The translations under genes were made by a program, and so were the position numbers. A stretch of 61,833 nt of DNA. It comes from a virus. Each line of letters opens with the position of its first letter. Position 1 is the stretch's first letter. The stretch lies in IMG/VR virus record IMGVR_UViG_3300044616_001723, positions 1 through 61,833 of that record. The stretch is one strand, 5' to 3'. The notes under the pieces were generated by a model that was given only the letters and a program-made list of their open reading frames with translations, ran no database searches and was not told the DNA's origin. Shown here piece after piece: positions 32,187-40,649 of this stretch.

Positions 32187-33277
32187 TCCGAAATGTCCTC
32201 GGTTCCTCGCGAACTTGCCGCCGCTGCCTCTTTTTTGCGAATGTTCCGTTGGGCGAATTCGCGCCCACGTGCATCTTTTTGATGCTTTTTGACCAGAGCG
32301 TCGGTCCCCGGCGGAAGCACCGGGCCAACATGCGCATCACGAAGTCTTTGTTCGTGCTCCTCTCGCGCCTCATCTGAAATGGGCGTGTCTGGCATGAGCC
32401 CCCAAGGATCCGGTTCGCTCGCGGGTATCGACGGCAATAACACGTCTCTGTCGTCCTCTTGTTCTTCGATCTGAAGAATTCTTTTGTACGTTAGTCGCAA
32501 TGCGTACGTCGACGCACTGCTTGTACGAAAATGATAATCCTGCGATTTGTCGCTCGGTATTATCATATCCGTCTCGATGTATTCCAATTGCGCCGGGTTC
32601 GTCCTGACGTATCGAAGCAAGTACAGCAACGTCAGTACCGGCGTTCGACTGACGATTTTCACGGTTTGGCTGACCTGCGTCAAAACGATCCCCTCGGCGA
32701 GCAACGCTGCACGACCGGCCCGAATGATGTCCGTCGTGCGTGCCGTTTTGTATTTCCGTCCGTCCGCCGCCACGGCCGGCTCGGTTTTTCGAATTGTTTC
32801 CACCGCCATTTGCGCGCGGCCCAAGGCAGCATCGAGCGTATTGGCCTGAAGATAGTTCCTTGCCGCCGCGCTATCGTTGCCCTCGTTTGCCGGCGCGAGT
32901 CGAAGCTGTGGAGCGATCCACGCCGCCGGTGGCGGTTCTGATGGCTCTGCCGCTTGTTCTTCCTCGTCTTCTTCTTCGTCCGGCTGCTCTTCGTGCGTTT
33001 CCTGTTCACCATCGCTATCGCCGCCACCACCAGATCCCGGAGCGTCCGCCACTTGTGCCGGTGGCTGGTGGCTGGTGGCTGGTGGCTGCTCTGAATCCGC
33101 GGAAGCTGGTGCGCCCGGAAGGTGGTGGCCTTGATCTCGATGCCGGCGAAGTGGTGATTCCGCCACTTCGAAGCGCCGTGCGACTTCGGCGATCATGTGT
33201 TTGACAGAAAGCGCCGCGTCTATTTCGACGCGTCTTTCTTGCTTGCAAATGCCGCATTTGGGCTGTCGTGTCGACAT
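32183..33277 (-). CDS. ERF-like single-strand annealing protein with N-terminal zinc/HTH module
   Basis: 364 residues. Residues about 8-55 form the C-x2-C/HTH module (KCGICKQERRVEIDAAL...PLRRHRD) also found twice in 11754-12794. After an acidic, Pro-rich linker, residues about 150-280 resemble the ERF family: ALGRAQMAVETIRK, DIIRAGRAALLAEGIVL, and DYHFRTSSASTYALRLTYKR. ERF proteins anneal single-stranded DNA. ATG 33277 follows TGAGGTGAGG. Coupled to a zinc-knuckle gene. Confidence 0.62.
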   Translation of the reverse strand: MSTRQPKCGICKQERRVEIDAALSVKHMIAEVARRFEVAESPLRRHRDQGHHLPGAPASADSEQPPATSHQPPAQVADAPGSGGGGDSDGEQETHEEQPDEEEDEEEQAAEPSEPPPAAWIAPQLRLAPANEGNDSAAARNYLQANTLDAALGRAQMAVETIRKTEPAVAADGRKYKTARTTDIIRAGRAALLAEGIVLTQVSQTVKIVSRTPVLTLLYLLRYVRTNPAQLEYIETDMIIPSDKSQDYHFRTSSASTYALRLTYKRILQIEEQEDDRDVLLPSIPASEPDPWGLMPDTPISDEAREEHEQRLRDAHVGPVLPPGTDALVKKHQKDARGREFAQRNIRKKEAAAASSRGTEDISE

Positions 33278-33383
33278 CCTCACCTCAATATCGAGATCCG
33301 CTCGATGCGTAGCGGGTCAAAGAAAGCCGCCCTTGACGGTGACTCGTTTGTCTCTAACGAACCTCGACCGTCCACCGCTTCAC

Positions 33384-33440
33384 TGAATACACCACCACCC
33401 ACCACTTCGCAAGCGAAAAGTTCAAGACGTTAAAACTTTT
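33384..33440 (-). promoter_or_regulatory. Promoter F with 25-bp palindromic operator
   Basis: Operator 33416-33440, 3 nt, -35 TTGCGA (33412-33407), 17-nt spacer (made of GTGGTGG repeats), -10 TATTCA (33389-33384). About 100 nt of leader precede the ERF-like gene. Confidence 0.75.
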
Positions 33441-33542
33441 TTGGTGGCTGATCTGGTGGCGTGCGGTGACGTGTCACGGCTTGTCATTCTGGATTCTATT
33501 CATTCGCCCGCCCCGATGTTGGGCAGGACGTTCGCGCGTGTT
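33441..33542. other. Short gap
   Basis: Between the small membrane-protein gene and operator F. It holds no supported gene; part is GTGGTGG-like repeat. Confidence 0.3.
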
Positions 33543-33794
33543 CTACTCTTCGCGCAGTAGGCTTCGGGGCTCGGTGCTCTTCGCGGTTGCCGGGCCATGC
33601 CCGCCTTCTCCGCTGCCGCTTCCCGCCGAGCTGACCACGTGACGGATGCACACGAGCAAGGCGAACCGTAGCGCCATTCCAGCGAGAAGCAGGGCGGCCG
33701 TCTTCCCGCCCGGAATGGCCCAAAGCCCAACGATGACCGCGAACACTTCGACGGCGAGCGTGTCCGCGTACTTTTTGAACGATTTGACGAGCAT
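33543..33794 (-). CDS. Small membrane protein
   Basis: 83 residues (MLVKSFKKYADTLAVEVF...). Two hydrophobic segments (VEVFAVIVGLWAIP; TAALLLAGMALRFALLVCI) and a Gly/Ser-rich soluble tail. Weak ribosome site. Last gene of unit G. Confidence 0.5.
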   Translation of the reverse strand: MLVKSFKKYADTLAVEVFAVIVGLWAIPGGKTAALLLAGMALRFALLVCIRHVVSSAGSGSGEGGHGPATAKSTEPRSLLREE

Positions 33795-33826
33795 GCCGCC
33801 ACGTATACACCATCCAACGCAGTGCG

Positions 33827-34447
33827 CTAGTTCGTTGCCTGCGCCCGACCCGATCCCATGTTGATCGGCGTCTTGCCCAAGATTCCGCATGCAATCTTGA
33901 GATCTTCCCACACCGTCGCCTTGGACTTCGGAACCCGAAGGCAATATGCCGGGTGAAACGTCGGGATCAGCTTTGCCCCACTCGGCAGATCGAACACTTT
34001 CCCGCGCACGTCCCCGAACTTCGAGAACAGCTTCGGCACGAGCACTTCGCCCGCCGTCTGACCTAGTGCAACGATCACCTTCGGCTTGACGTGCTCGAGC
34101 TGGGAAATCAGGTACGGCTTGCACGCGTCCACTTCGTTCGGCGCAGGCTTTCGGTTTTCCGGAGGCCGGCATTTCACGACGTTGCATACGTAGACTTCGG
34201 ATCGCTGGTATCCCATTGCCTCGATCATCTTATTCAGCAATCGTCCAGACGCACCGACAAACGGCTCTCCGCTCGCGTCTTCGTCCGCGCCGGGACCTTC
34301 CCCGATGAACACGAGTTCCGCATACGGATCCCCGCTCGCGAACACGACACGCGTGCGCTTTTCATGGAGACGGCAAAGCTTGCAGCTTCCCGCCCCCGCC
34401 GCCATCACCTGCAAAACATGTTTCCTCGAGTCTTCCGGCTGTCGCAT
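33827..34447 (-). CDS. Uracil-DNA glycosylase, family 4
   Basis: 206 residues. Motif A ELVFIGEGPGADEDASGEPFVGASG (parts: FIGEGPGADED; PFVGASGRLLN), iron-sulphur Cys residues (SCKLCRLH; CNVVKCRPPENR; the later C of PYLISQ...; YCLRVPK), and the closing FHPAYCL (motif B H-P-x-x). This is a complete family 4 UDG that excises uracil from DNA and fits a phage that repairs or guards its DNA. Preceded by AAGGAAACGAGGAAAG. Confidence 0.88.
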   Translation of the reverse strand: MRQPEDSRKHVLQVMAAGAGSCKLCRLHEKRTRVVFASGDPYAELVFIGEGPGADEDASGEPFVGASGRLLNKMIEAMGYQRSEVYVCNVVKCRPPENRKPAPNEVDACKPYLISQLEHVKPKVIVALGQTAGEVLVPKLFSKFGDVRGKVFDLPSGAKLIPTFHPAYCLRVPKSKATVWEDLKIACGILGKTPINMGSGRAQATN

Positions 34448-34480
34448 GCTTTCCTCGTTTCCTTCGTACGATTCGTTTGC

Positions 34481-34858
34481 TCACTTGCAATAACAAACGT
34501 ATTCTGGGCACTTCTCGCAAATAACAGACTCGCCGACGAGCACGTCTCGCTGCGCGACGATTGTACGGTCATTCTTTCCGTCGTATTGGCGAATCGTGAT
34601 CGTGTCGTAGATCGGAATGATCGGCCCATCCAAACCGAGGTATTTTTGGACATCGCCCTCTGCTTTGCCGATCCGTTTGGGGGTCAAGATCCGCCTACGC
34701 TCCGCGAGATAGACCGCACACACGAATGCCATCAAAAGCTCGTACGGCGTGCAGAGTACCCGATCGTCACGGGCAACAGCATTGCGCAGACTTTCGGGCG
34801 CACCAGCGAGCAAACAGCCCGCTTGTGTTCGGTCATCGAAATAAAGTTCCCAATACAT
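34481..34858 (-). CDS. Hypothetical protein with C-terminal Cys pairs
   Basis: 125 residues from ATG 34858 (AAAGG). Central helix (LLMAFVCAVYLAERR) and a C-terminal CEKCPEYVCYC cluster. A TTG start at 34930 overlapping the previous stop is possible. No family recognised. Confidence 0.5.
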   Translation of the reverse strand: MYWELYFDDRTQAGCLLAGAPESLRNAVARDDRVLCTPYELLMAFVCAVYLAERRRILTPKRIGKAEGDVQKYLGLDGPIIPIYDTITIRQYDGKNDRTIVAQRDVLVGESVICEKCPEYVCYCK

Positions 34859-34926
34859 GTCTCGACCTTTCTGCGACAGCATCAAGTGATCGGCGTCCGT
34901 CCGATCACTCGATGCGTCATGCCCAA

Positions 34927-35601
34927 TCAATTCAACTGATTCTTGGAACGCTTCGGCTTGTCGTCCCGCACTTCGAGGATCTTGGCTTGCTCTTCTCGGA
35001 GCGCCTTGTTCTTTTCGCGCAACAAATCGGCCACCTCTCCGATCTGTTCCGATGCCATTTCGTACATCTCCGAATCTTTAACGATCGCGACGGCTAGTCG
35101 CTTTCGGCGAACGCTGAACAGCGCTACACACACCGCCAGCAACGCTATCGCCAAACCGGAAAACCAAAGCGACGCCGCGCCATTTAGAAGTATTGCAGCA
35201 AGCACGAGCGTCACCACGATCATGAATTCGCGCAATGCGTCGAACATCTTCACAACGTACCCGACAACCGGCATCGTCTCCGGGCTCGTCTCTTCCTCGT
35301 CTTGCGGGGCATTTTCTGACCAAGGCCCAACCGCAAAATCGTCTCCGATGTATTGCGAAAGCATAATTTGGCTGTTCAGCCCCTTGCCCTTCGCACTGCG
35401 CTTGCTCGTGTCCTCGATCCACACGTGCGCGATCGGTAGACCAGAGACGATCAAGCCATGCTTCCCTGATTCCAGCAACGTGTGAAACCTTGCGAGCGCC
35501 GTCTCTCGACTGCATTCGTGCGCTTCGCCATCTGGCGCATACACGTGAGGTTCGCCGTTTTCAGCCGCGATTTGACTTTTGAAGAAAACCTTGAAGGTCA
35601 T
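34927..35601 (-). CDS. Membrane protein with soluble N-terminal domain
   Basis: 224 residues. Soluble N-terminal 120 residues (MTFKVFFKSQIAAENGE..., LLESGKHGLIVSGLPIAHV), two adjacent membrane segments (FMIVVTLVLAAILL; LWFSGLAIALLAVCVALF), then a C-terminal coiled coil (VADLLREKNKALREEQAKI). GAGAGGTG ribosome site. No family recognised. Confidence 0.62.
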   Translation of the reverse strand: MTFKVFFKSQIAAENGEPHVYAPDGEAHECSRETALARFHTLLESGKHGLIVSGLPIAHVWIEDTSKRSAKGKGLNSQIMLSQYIGDDFAVGPWSENAPQDEEETSPETMPVVGYVVKMFDALREFMIVVTLVLAAILLNGAASLWFSGLAIALLAVCVALFSVRRKRLAVAIVKDSEMYEMASEQIGEVADLLREKNKALREEQAKILEVRDDKPKRSKNQLN

Positions 35602-35686
35602 AAGCTGCACCTCTCGATCGGCAATGCCCCGGCGATGCGGTTGTCCGCATGCAGCCGAGGCCATTACACGAGCGCGCGGTGCGTCG

Positions 35687-36025
35687 TTATCTGATTTCGG
35701 TGCGCACCAGGTAGAACTGCGCGGCGTCGAGAAAAACGCCCTTCCCTCCGGAGTATGCATCGAACGAAGCCCACATACTTTTTGAAGCCCCCGCGAATTC
35801 AGGCTTGTCGAGTTCGTTGATCCCGATAGGCAAGTCCACGTCCGAATCTTCCAGATCCGAGATCACCAAATACCCCAACACTGCGCTGCCTTCGCACCAC
35901 TGCGGATCCTCGCCATTGAATTCTCGGCAGAATTCTTCCAATTCAACGCTATCGTCCCCAAACAAAACCGTATCTGATTTGCGTCGTTTCGCTCCGTACA
36001 TCAAGCTCAAAACTTGTCTGCCCAC
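35687..36025 (-). CDS. Hypothetical acidic protein
   Basis: 112 residues, acidic, beta-rich (VLGYLVISDLEDSDVDLP). GTG start with GAGGTGGAT. Lies in unit G. No family recognised. Confidence 0.55.
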   Translation of the reverse strand: MGRQVLSLMYGAKRRKSDTVLFGDDSVELEEFCREFNGEDPQWCEGSAVLGYLVISDLEDSDVDLPIGINELDKPEFAGASKSMWASFDAYSGGKGVFLDAAQFYLVRTEIR

Positions 36026-36043
36026 GATCCACCTCGTTCCGTT

Positions 36044-36265
36044 CTATTGTTTTACCACAATGGCAAGACTGAAAAGCAGCATGAGTGCTCGCGCTGCACC
36101 TGCACTCGATTCGCCTTCCGTGTGTTCGCATTGCTTGCGCGAGCAGAACACGCGCTCAGTTTGATCGTGTTTGACCCACGTCCAGTTGCCGCAATGGGCG
36201 CAAGGTCGGGGCGCGTATCCGGCATTCGCCGCATCGATGGCCGAACCATGGAATGAGGGCATCAT
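36044..36265 (-). CDS. Small zinc-binding membrane protein
   Basis: 73 residues. CAHCGNWTWVKH and VFCSRKQCEHTEG bind one zinc; a C-terminal hydrophobic segment (AARALMLLFSLAIVV) may anchor it. Strong AAGGAG. The start overlaps the stop of the 19-residue ORF below. Confidence 0.6.
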   Translation of the reverse strand: MMPSFHGSAIDAANAGYAPRPCAHCGNWTWVKHDQTERVFCSRKQCEHTEGESSAGAARALMLLFSLAIVVKQ

Positions 36266-36321
36266 TGGCCAACTCCTTGGGTAACTTGTCCGAGGTGGGT
36301 CGTATGCAGCTCGATTTGCAT
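36262..36321 (-). CDS. Possible leader peptide
   Basis: 19 residues (MQIELHTTHLGQVTQGVGQ). The ATG is 6 nt after the -10-like CATCAT of promoter G and the TGA overlaps the next ATG (ATGA). It also contains the ribosome site of the next gene, so it may couple or regulate it. Short; moderate confidence. Confidence 0.4.
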   Translation of the reverse strand: MQIELHTTHLGQVTQGVGQ

Positions 36322-36327
36322 ACCCGA

Positions 36328-36384
36328 ATGATGCATCCGTCCAGTGCACCGTGCAAGAGAAAAGTTCAAGTCTTTAGAACTTTT
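36328..36384 (-). promoter_or_regulatory. Promoter G with 25-bp palindromic operator
   Basis: Operator 36360-36384, 3 nt, -35 TTGCAC (36356-36351), 17-nt spacer, -10 CATCAT (36333-36328, poor), 6 nt to the leader ATG. Upstream gene stop at 36410. Confidence 0.7.
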
Positions 36385-36409
36385 CTTTCTGGTCTCGTTT
36401 CGTAGCTGT

Positions 36410-36781
36410 TTACGCGATGCCGCGTGCGCCGAACATGGCCATGGCAACCAACGGCGTCATGGTCCGCTTGTATCCAAGCGTCTTCGTGTGTTCGCTCGGC
36501 ATAAACGCCACACGTGCGCCGCCCGGACCATCGGCAGCGATAAGCAAAGGACGCCCGAACGGGCCGGGGACAACATCAACCACGACCCTCGGTCTGCCAG
36601 TGCACTCGCCCTTTCCGCAGTCGCACGAGACCACCGTGCCCGGCGGATATTGCACGAGCAGCGCACGTGCCTCGTTTGGGTACGGGAACAGCATCGCCTT
36701 GCACATCGTCTCGATCGAGTTTGGGCAGATCGGCGCCTCGAGCCATGCGCCAACCCACTGGTTTGTCTTTGCTTCGTTCAT
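36410..36781 (-). CDS. Hypothetical protein
   Basis: 123 residues (MNEAKTNQWVGAWLEAP...). Small Cys cluster (SCDCGKGECTG) and a Gly/Pro-rich middle; C-terminal KTLGYKRTMTPLVAMAMFG. AAGG upstream. End of the unit that starts at promoter H. No family recognised. Confidence 0.55.
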   Translation of the reverse strand: MNEAKTNQWVGAWLEAPICPNSIETMCKAMLFPYPNEARALLVQYPPGTVVSCDCGKGECTGRPRVVVDVVPGPFGRPLLIAADGPGGARVAFMPSEHTKTLGYKRTMTPLVAMAMFGARGIA

Positions 36782-36816
36782 GGTAAAACCTTGATAATTC
36801 CGCACGTTTTTCGATG

Positions 36817-37092
36817 TCAAGCGGCTTTTTCTTGTGCTCGTACTTTTTTCTCGACGCGCACAAGCGTTTCTTTTCTCACACGTTCCACTTCTGAAGCCTG
36901 CCGGTGTTGCGACGCCGTGTCGTGGATCTCGACGTACGTGTACGTGTCGCCGTGCTGCCATTGCCGAACCGCGCACGTCACCTTGCCCGTGCGGCGTTCC
37001 GCCAAGATCCTTTGCTCCAATGCATCGAGCGCTTCAGGCGTTGCCTCGTTTGGGTGAATCGTGCGAACTTCTTCGATCGTGACTGTAATCAT
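36817..37092 (-). CDS. Hypothetical charged protein
   Basis: 91 residues (MITVTIEEVRTIHP...), helical and highly charged C-terminus (VERVRKETLVRVEKKVRAQEK, here in part: VRVEKKVRAQ). ATGA overlap upstream, GAGGAAG site. No family recognised. Confidence 0.58.
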   Translation of the reverse strand: MITVTIEEVRTIHPNEATPEALDALEQRILAERRTGKVTCAVRQWQHGDTYTYVEIHDTASQHRQASEVERVRKETLVRVEKKVRAQEKAA

Positions 37093-37550
37093 GTTCCGCT
37101 TCCTCTATTCTCGAATTCCGACAGATCGACTTGCCAATTCTCGATCACGCCACTGGCATTGATGTTCATGATGACGTAATCGCCATATCCATCATCGCCG
37201 GGGGACATCATCGTTGGCACGTATTCCCTAATCAATGCCTTCACGACGTTACGAGCCTCATCGAGCAGCTCGTAGTCGCCATCGTCGCAAACCTTGTAAT
37301 GAATTTGGGCCCTCGTACCTTTGGGCCAATCCTCGATCGTCCCAGTTTCCAAGACGATCGTCGGACGCCAATTCCCACCGCCGAGGTGATCGTTATCGGC
37401 TGCCGTTCCCTCTCGGCACGGAATACGTGAACCGTCATCGTCTTGCTCGCCATTAACGATCGCATCTTCCCAATATCGGACACCGCAACGGACGCGTAGA
37501 TATTTCACCTCGGCGGCTTGTCGAACGCCCACACTACTTGTTCTGCTCAT
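37089..37550 (-). CDS. Hypothetical protein
   Basis: 153 residues, beta-rich (VKYLRVRCGVRYWEDA; YKVCDDGDYELLDEA). ATGA overlaps on both sides. No family recognised. Confidence 0.58.
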   Translation of the reverse strand: MSRTSSVGVRQAAEVKYLRVRCGVRYWEDAIVNGEQDDDGSRIPCREGTAADNDHLGGGNWRPTIVLETGTIEDWPKGTRAQIHYKVCDDGDYELLDEARNVVKALIREYVPTMMSPGDDGYGDYVIMNINASGVIENWQVDLSEFENRGSGT

Positions 37551-38002
37551 CTTGTTACCTCTTGTTTCACCAACGTAGAAAACGACTTCGCCACCATCCC
37601 AAAGACATCCGGCGGAATCGATAGAACAGCATGCAGCAAATACCGTGTCGCGTACATTGAATCTCCAGACAATCGAAACACGAATTCGCCGAGACCAGCG
37701 CCATACCTTTCCCTCACGACCATCCGAAAGTCATCACCAGCGATCTGTTCGAGCGAAACGCACCAATGCCGTTCGAGTCTTCGAGCGATCAAATCGGCCA
37801 ACCACGGGACGTGAGTCAAGACATTGATTCCGGTGTAGTGATCACCCACCAGCGCAAATGACTGAGCATTCAGTTCTTCGCGCATTCTCGGCGTGCTCGA
37901 TCCGCCGATCCACTTCTCGATCGCCCACATTAGCGGCTTACACCGATCGCATTGTTTGCACAATGTCTCGCACCCAATTGGAGCCCTATCGCGACGCGCC
38001 AT
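37547..38002 (-). CDS. Hypothetical protein with C-x3-C-x2-C-x2-C cluster
   Basis: 151 residues. N-terminal CETLCKQCDRCKPLMW suggests zinc or iron binding. Mixed alpha/beta body (WCVSLEQIAGDDFRMVV). TGATG overlap with the RuvC-like gene. Function unknown. Confidence 0.55.
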   Translation of the reverse strand: MARRDRAPIGCETLCKQCDRCKPLMWAIEKWIGGSSTPRMREELNAQSFALVGDHYTGINVLTHVPWLADLIARRLERHWCVSLEQIAGDDFRMVVRERYGAGLGEFVFRLSGDSMYATRYLLHAVLSIPPDVFGMVAKSFSTLVKQEVTR

Positions 38003-38736
38003 CACCGCACCCGCACACCTTTGGCCAAAAGATTGCCGTGCCCTTGCTCTCGCATGGCTTTCGCGAGACTTTCCGGGATATTCGCGAGCGTCCCGCCGTT
38101 GCCGATGTTCTTCGTACGATTCGTTTTTGTTGCGGCTTTCGATTTTTGGATCGCCTTCGCTCGGAACAACTCGGCGCCATACCGGATTTTCCGCCCAAGG
38201 ATCCACGACCCGATCACAAATCCCGCCGCTGCTGCGTCGCGCCCGTGGACATTGCACCGCCCAACGATTCGAATGTTCCCCTCGAGCGCCGCCGTGACTT
38301 CTGGATCCGTTGCGGATTTGTCAAGGCACAAGCCTGGGAATACCAGCCGGCCATTCGCCACGCGACCGCCTCGAACTTCGTGCGCCGATAGCTGCTCGAC
38401 ACGATATCCGAGCGCCCACGCGATCGACGCAAAGCGTTCTGCCGCGAGACAAGTCGCGTTCACGTCCCTGCCTCGAGCCAAGATTTCTTGCGTCGTCTCG
38501 CCAAACGGGATCCCTTCTGGCGTTTCGACAGCCACCACGCACCGTTCGCGCTCGATGCCCGCGAATGCCGCCTCAATCGCCACCACGACGTCTTTGCGTT
38601 CTGGACCGATCGCGATGCCTCCGGACCACTCCGGGAGCTGTTGCGGCGAGAAGTCCAGGCACGCGGCCCATCGGTGAACCTTGCCAGGGTCGTACCCAAG
38701 CACGCGAAGCTTGCCTTCGTGCTCATTCAGCGTCAT
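38002..38736 (-). CDS. RuvC-like RNase H-fold nuclease (putative resolvase)
   Basis: 244 residues. Strand with RVLGYDPGKVHRWAACL (catalytic D-P-G), VVAVETPEG (second acidic residue), and a late DAAAAGFVIGSWILG region (D-A-x2-A) that fits RuvC-type resolvases. Extra basic C-terminal tail (KKSKAATKTNRTKN, seen as KSKAATKTN). Resolves branched DNA before packaging, if the family holds. GGGAG before ATG 38736. Confidence 0.6.
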   Translation of the reverse strand: MTLNEHEGKLRVLGYDPGKVHRWAACLDFSPQQLPEWSGGIAIGPERKDVVVAIEAAFAGIERERCVVAVETPEGIPFGETTQEILARGRDVNATCLAAERFASIAWALGYRVEQLSAHEVRGGRVANGRLVFPGLCLDKSATDPEVTAALEGNIRIVGRCNVHGRDAAAAGFVIGSWILGRKIRYGAELFRAKAIQKSKAATKTNRTKNIGNGGTLANIPESLAKAMREQGHGNLLAKGVRVR

Positions 38737-38815
38737 TGTAAGTTCTCCCGTAGAAAGCAACGGCCGGGTTTATGCGCCCCGACCGTTGCATCATCACTTT
38801 GCTTTGACGAACCGA

Positions 38816-39196
38816 TCAGTTGCAGCACCAGATCGGATTCGGCACGCCTGTAGACGGCGTTTCAATAAAGAACACATTGCAGTGCTTAGGCGGGTCGACC
38901 GGGTATCCACACAAATATCCGGTCTCCCCGTGCGCACATGCCTTCTCGCGCTTCGGCCAGCAGTCTCGTTCGGGCTGCTGGCATAGGTTCCAAGGCTGCT
39001 CGTAGAGGCATTCCTCGGCAGGCGGCGTCTCTGCCGAATTCTGCTCGCTTTCTCCATTCCCGACACACGACTCGGATCCCTTCGACTCTTCGTCTTGGCA
39101 TTCCACCACCACTGCGGCGCATCCGCCACCACCAGCCACCAACGCCGCCACCACCAACCACCGCCCCATTTTTACTTCGTACGATTCGCGATTCAT
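38816..39196 (-). CDS. Cys-rich lipoprotein
   Basis: 126 residues. Hydrophobic leader and lipobox (WLVVAALVAGGGGC), then a mature part with about 11 Cys that could form disulphides in the periplasm (CLYEQPWNLCQQPERDC; CAHGETGYLCGYP). ATG 39196 has AAAGGGAT. Host-interaction or exclusion role is possible; no family recognised. Confidence 0.6.
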   Translation of the reverse strand: MNRESYEVKMGRWLVVAALVAGGGGCAAVVVECQDEESKGSESCVGNGESEQNSAETPPAEECLYEQPWNLCQQPERDCWPKREKACAHGETGYLCGYPVDPPKHCNVFFIETPSTGVPNPIWCCN

Positions 39197-39343
39197 CTGA
39201 TGATCCCTTTCCGCGGCGCAACGTTTCCACGGTTCGCCACGAAACAAGCCAATTTCCACGCCATGGATCACATGACGCTTGCAACGATAATGCCTGTCTG
39301 AGACGTCGCGGTACGACTTTCTTTCTTTTTACGTTTCGTCACG
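39197..39343. other. Gap with no clear element
   Basis: 147 nt upstream of the lipoprotein gene. It contains TTGCAA and TTATCG-like hexamers but I could not fit a 17-nt-spaced pair or an operator, so any promoter remains unclear. Confidence 0.25.
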
Positions 39344-40147
39344 TCACCCACCACTTGGCATGACAACAAGTGGTGGGTAGCCGAAATGCGCCGCGATCCG
39401 CTCTGATTCTTCCCTGCACGCCCGCTGTCCTCGCGCGTAGGCTTCCGAGTAGATTGCTCCGGTGCGGGGATGATCAAACCAGTTCGGACGCATCGCCATA
39501 CCCCCTGCACCATCCCTCCAACCCTGGACGGCAGCGTAATACCGGCGGACTGGAGGCGTCTCCGCTTCGGCTTCCGTGGCGCCTTCCTTGGCCGGCACGA
39601 GGTCTTCCTCGGCGAAGTGCCGTGTGGCTCGTTTGCGCCCCTTTGCGGGTCGTTTGCAGCCCGCCGGGGAATCGAGGTACACGACCCAATCGTCGTTGGG
39701 CAGAGGCGACTTGTACCCGATGTCGCCCCGTCGCCCCTCGTAGTTTCCACCCACCACTTCCACCCGCATGCCTTCTTCGAAGTGGTGGCTGGTGGTGGAT
39801 ACCGTCTCTCCGAACATCGCGTGAAAGATGGCGACGAAGATCAATGATCTCGATGTCTCATCCAGTGGCACACATCCAATCTCGCGGCTCAGTCTACGAG
39901 CGTTCGGGACGTCAAGCCGCAGAACCATGCATGCAGCCTTGGGCCCGCGCATGAGAATCGCCTTGTCCTTCGCGCAACGGAGCTCGAGCAGCCCGTCTTG
40001 GAATGATGCCGCCGACGCCACCCCGCGATCCGCAAGCTGCTGCTGAATCATCGAAGCGATGTCGAACAGGCGCGCGTCAGGCTCTTGATTCGATGATGCC
40101 ACGGCGGTTTCCCTGTCCCCTTCGTTGTGTACTTTTGGGTAGCTCAT
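39344..40147 (-). CDS. Hypothetical protein with KOW-like segment
   Basis: 267 residues. Centre VEVVGGNYEGRRGDIGY...DWVVYLDSP resembles a KOW-type beta motif. The last codons form a 12-bp hairpin (39346-39378). Overlaps the transglutaminase-like gene by 71 nt. Function unknown. Confidence 0.58.
   Translation of the reverse strand: MSYPKVHNEGDRETAVASSNQEPDARLFDIASMIQQQLADRGVASAASFQDGLLELRCAKDKAILMRGPKAACMVLRLDVPNARRLSREIGCVPLDETSRSLIFVAIFHAMFGETVSTTSHHFEEGMRVEVVGGNYEGRRGDIGYKSPLPNDDWVVYLDSPAGCKRPAKGRKRATRHFAEEDLVPAKEGATEAEAETPPVRRYYAAVQGWRDGAGGMAMRPNWFDHPRTGAIYSEAYARGQRACREESERIAAHFGYPPLVVMPSGG
39346..39378. terminator. 12-bp inverted repeat at the gene end
   Basis: ACCCACCACTTG (39346-39357) and its complement (39367-39378) with a 9-nt loop overlap the stop codon of 39344-40147. 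GC-rich stem, but no T-run follows on either strand. A possible terminator or RNA-stabilising hairpin. Confidence 0.5.
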
Positions 40148-40649
40148 AGTTTTCGACTCCCATCCTCCGCAAAATTCTCTCGATTGCTTTGAGGTGATTC
40201 CCTGGCCAGCAACCGTGTGGATGCCAGTTTTTCGGTAGGCGAACCATGCTCTGCAATTCGAGCGTTAGTTCGTGTTTCGTTGGTTTCCGCCGATCGACTC
40301 GCGGGCCCGATTCGTGGTCGAATTGGCTCCACGTTGGGTCAACCCTCGTTCCGCATGCTGTTCGCGCAAAATAATGTCCCGGCACATACCGAATCGTCGC
40401 GTCATAACCACGTTCGTTCAGCACACGAACGACGATATACGCCGCGATGCAGCATGCACCACGAAGAAACCGGCCAACGTACCATGTCCGCGTCCACGTC
40501 TGAATCCACGCCAAACCAGTTTCTAGACGGACCACGTGCTGAAACGAGCCTTGCCCTCGCTCGTACTCGATCCAGCACGCGACCTCGTGCGCAATCCGCA
40601 CGGCATCCGCACGATCCAGCTTCCTGATACTCGTGCTGCCGATGCTCAT
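40077..40649 (-). CDS. Transglutaminase/papain-fold-like protein
   Basis: 190 residues. A Cys in GACCIAAYIVVRVLNERGYD, a His in RYVPGHYFARTA and an Asp in VDPTWSQF have the spacing and context of a transglutaminase-like Cys-His-Asp triad. N-terminal helical part. Could be a cysteine protease or acyl-transferase; structure-based search needed. ATGA overlap with the XRE gene. Confidence 0.45.
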   Translation of the reverse strand: MSIGSTSIRKLDRADAVRIAHEVACWIEYERGQGSFQHVVRLETGLAWIQTWTRTWYVGRFLRGACCIAAYIVVRVLNERGYDATIRYVPGHYFARTACGTRVDPTWSQFDHESGPRVDRRKPTKHELTLELQSMVRLPKNWHPHGCWPGNHLKAIERILRRMGVENYELPKSTQRRGQGNRRGIIESRA

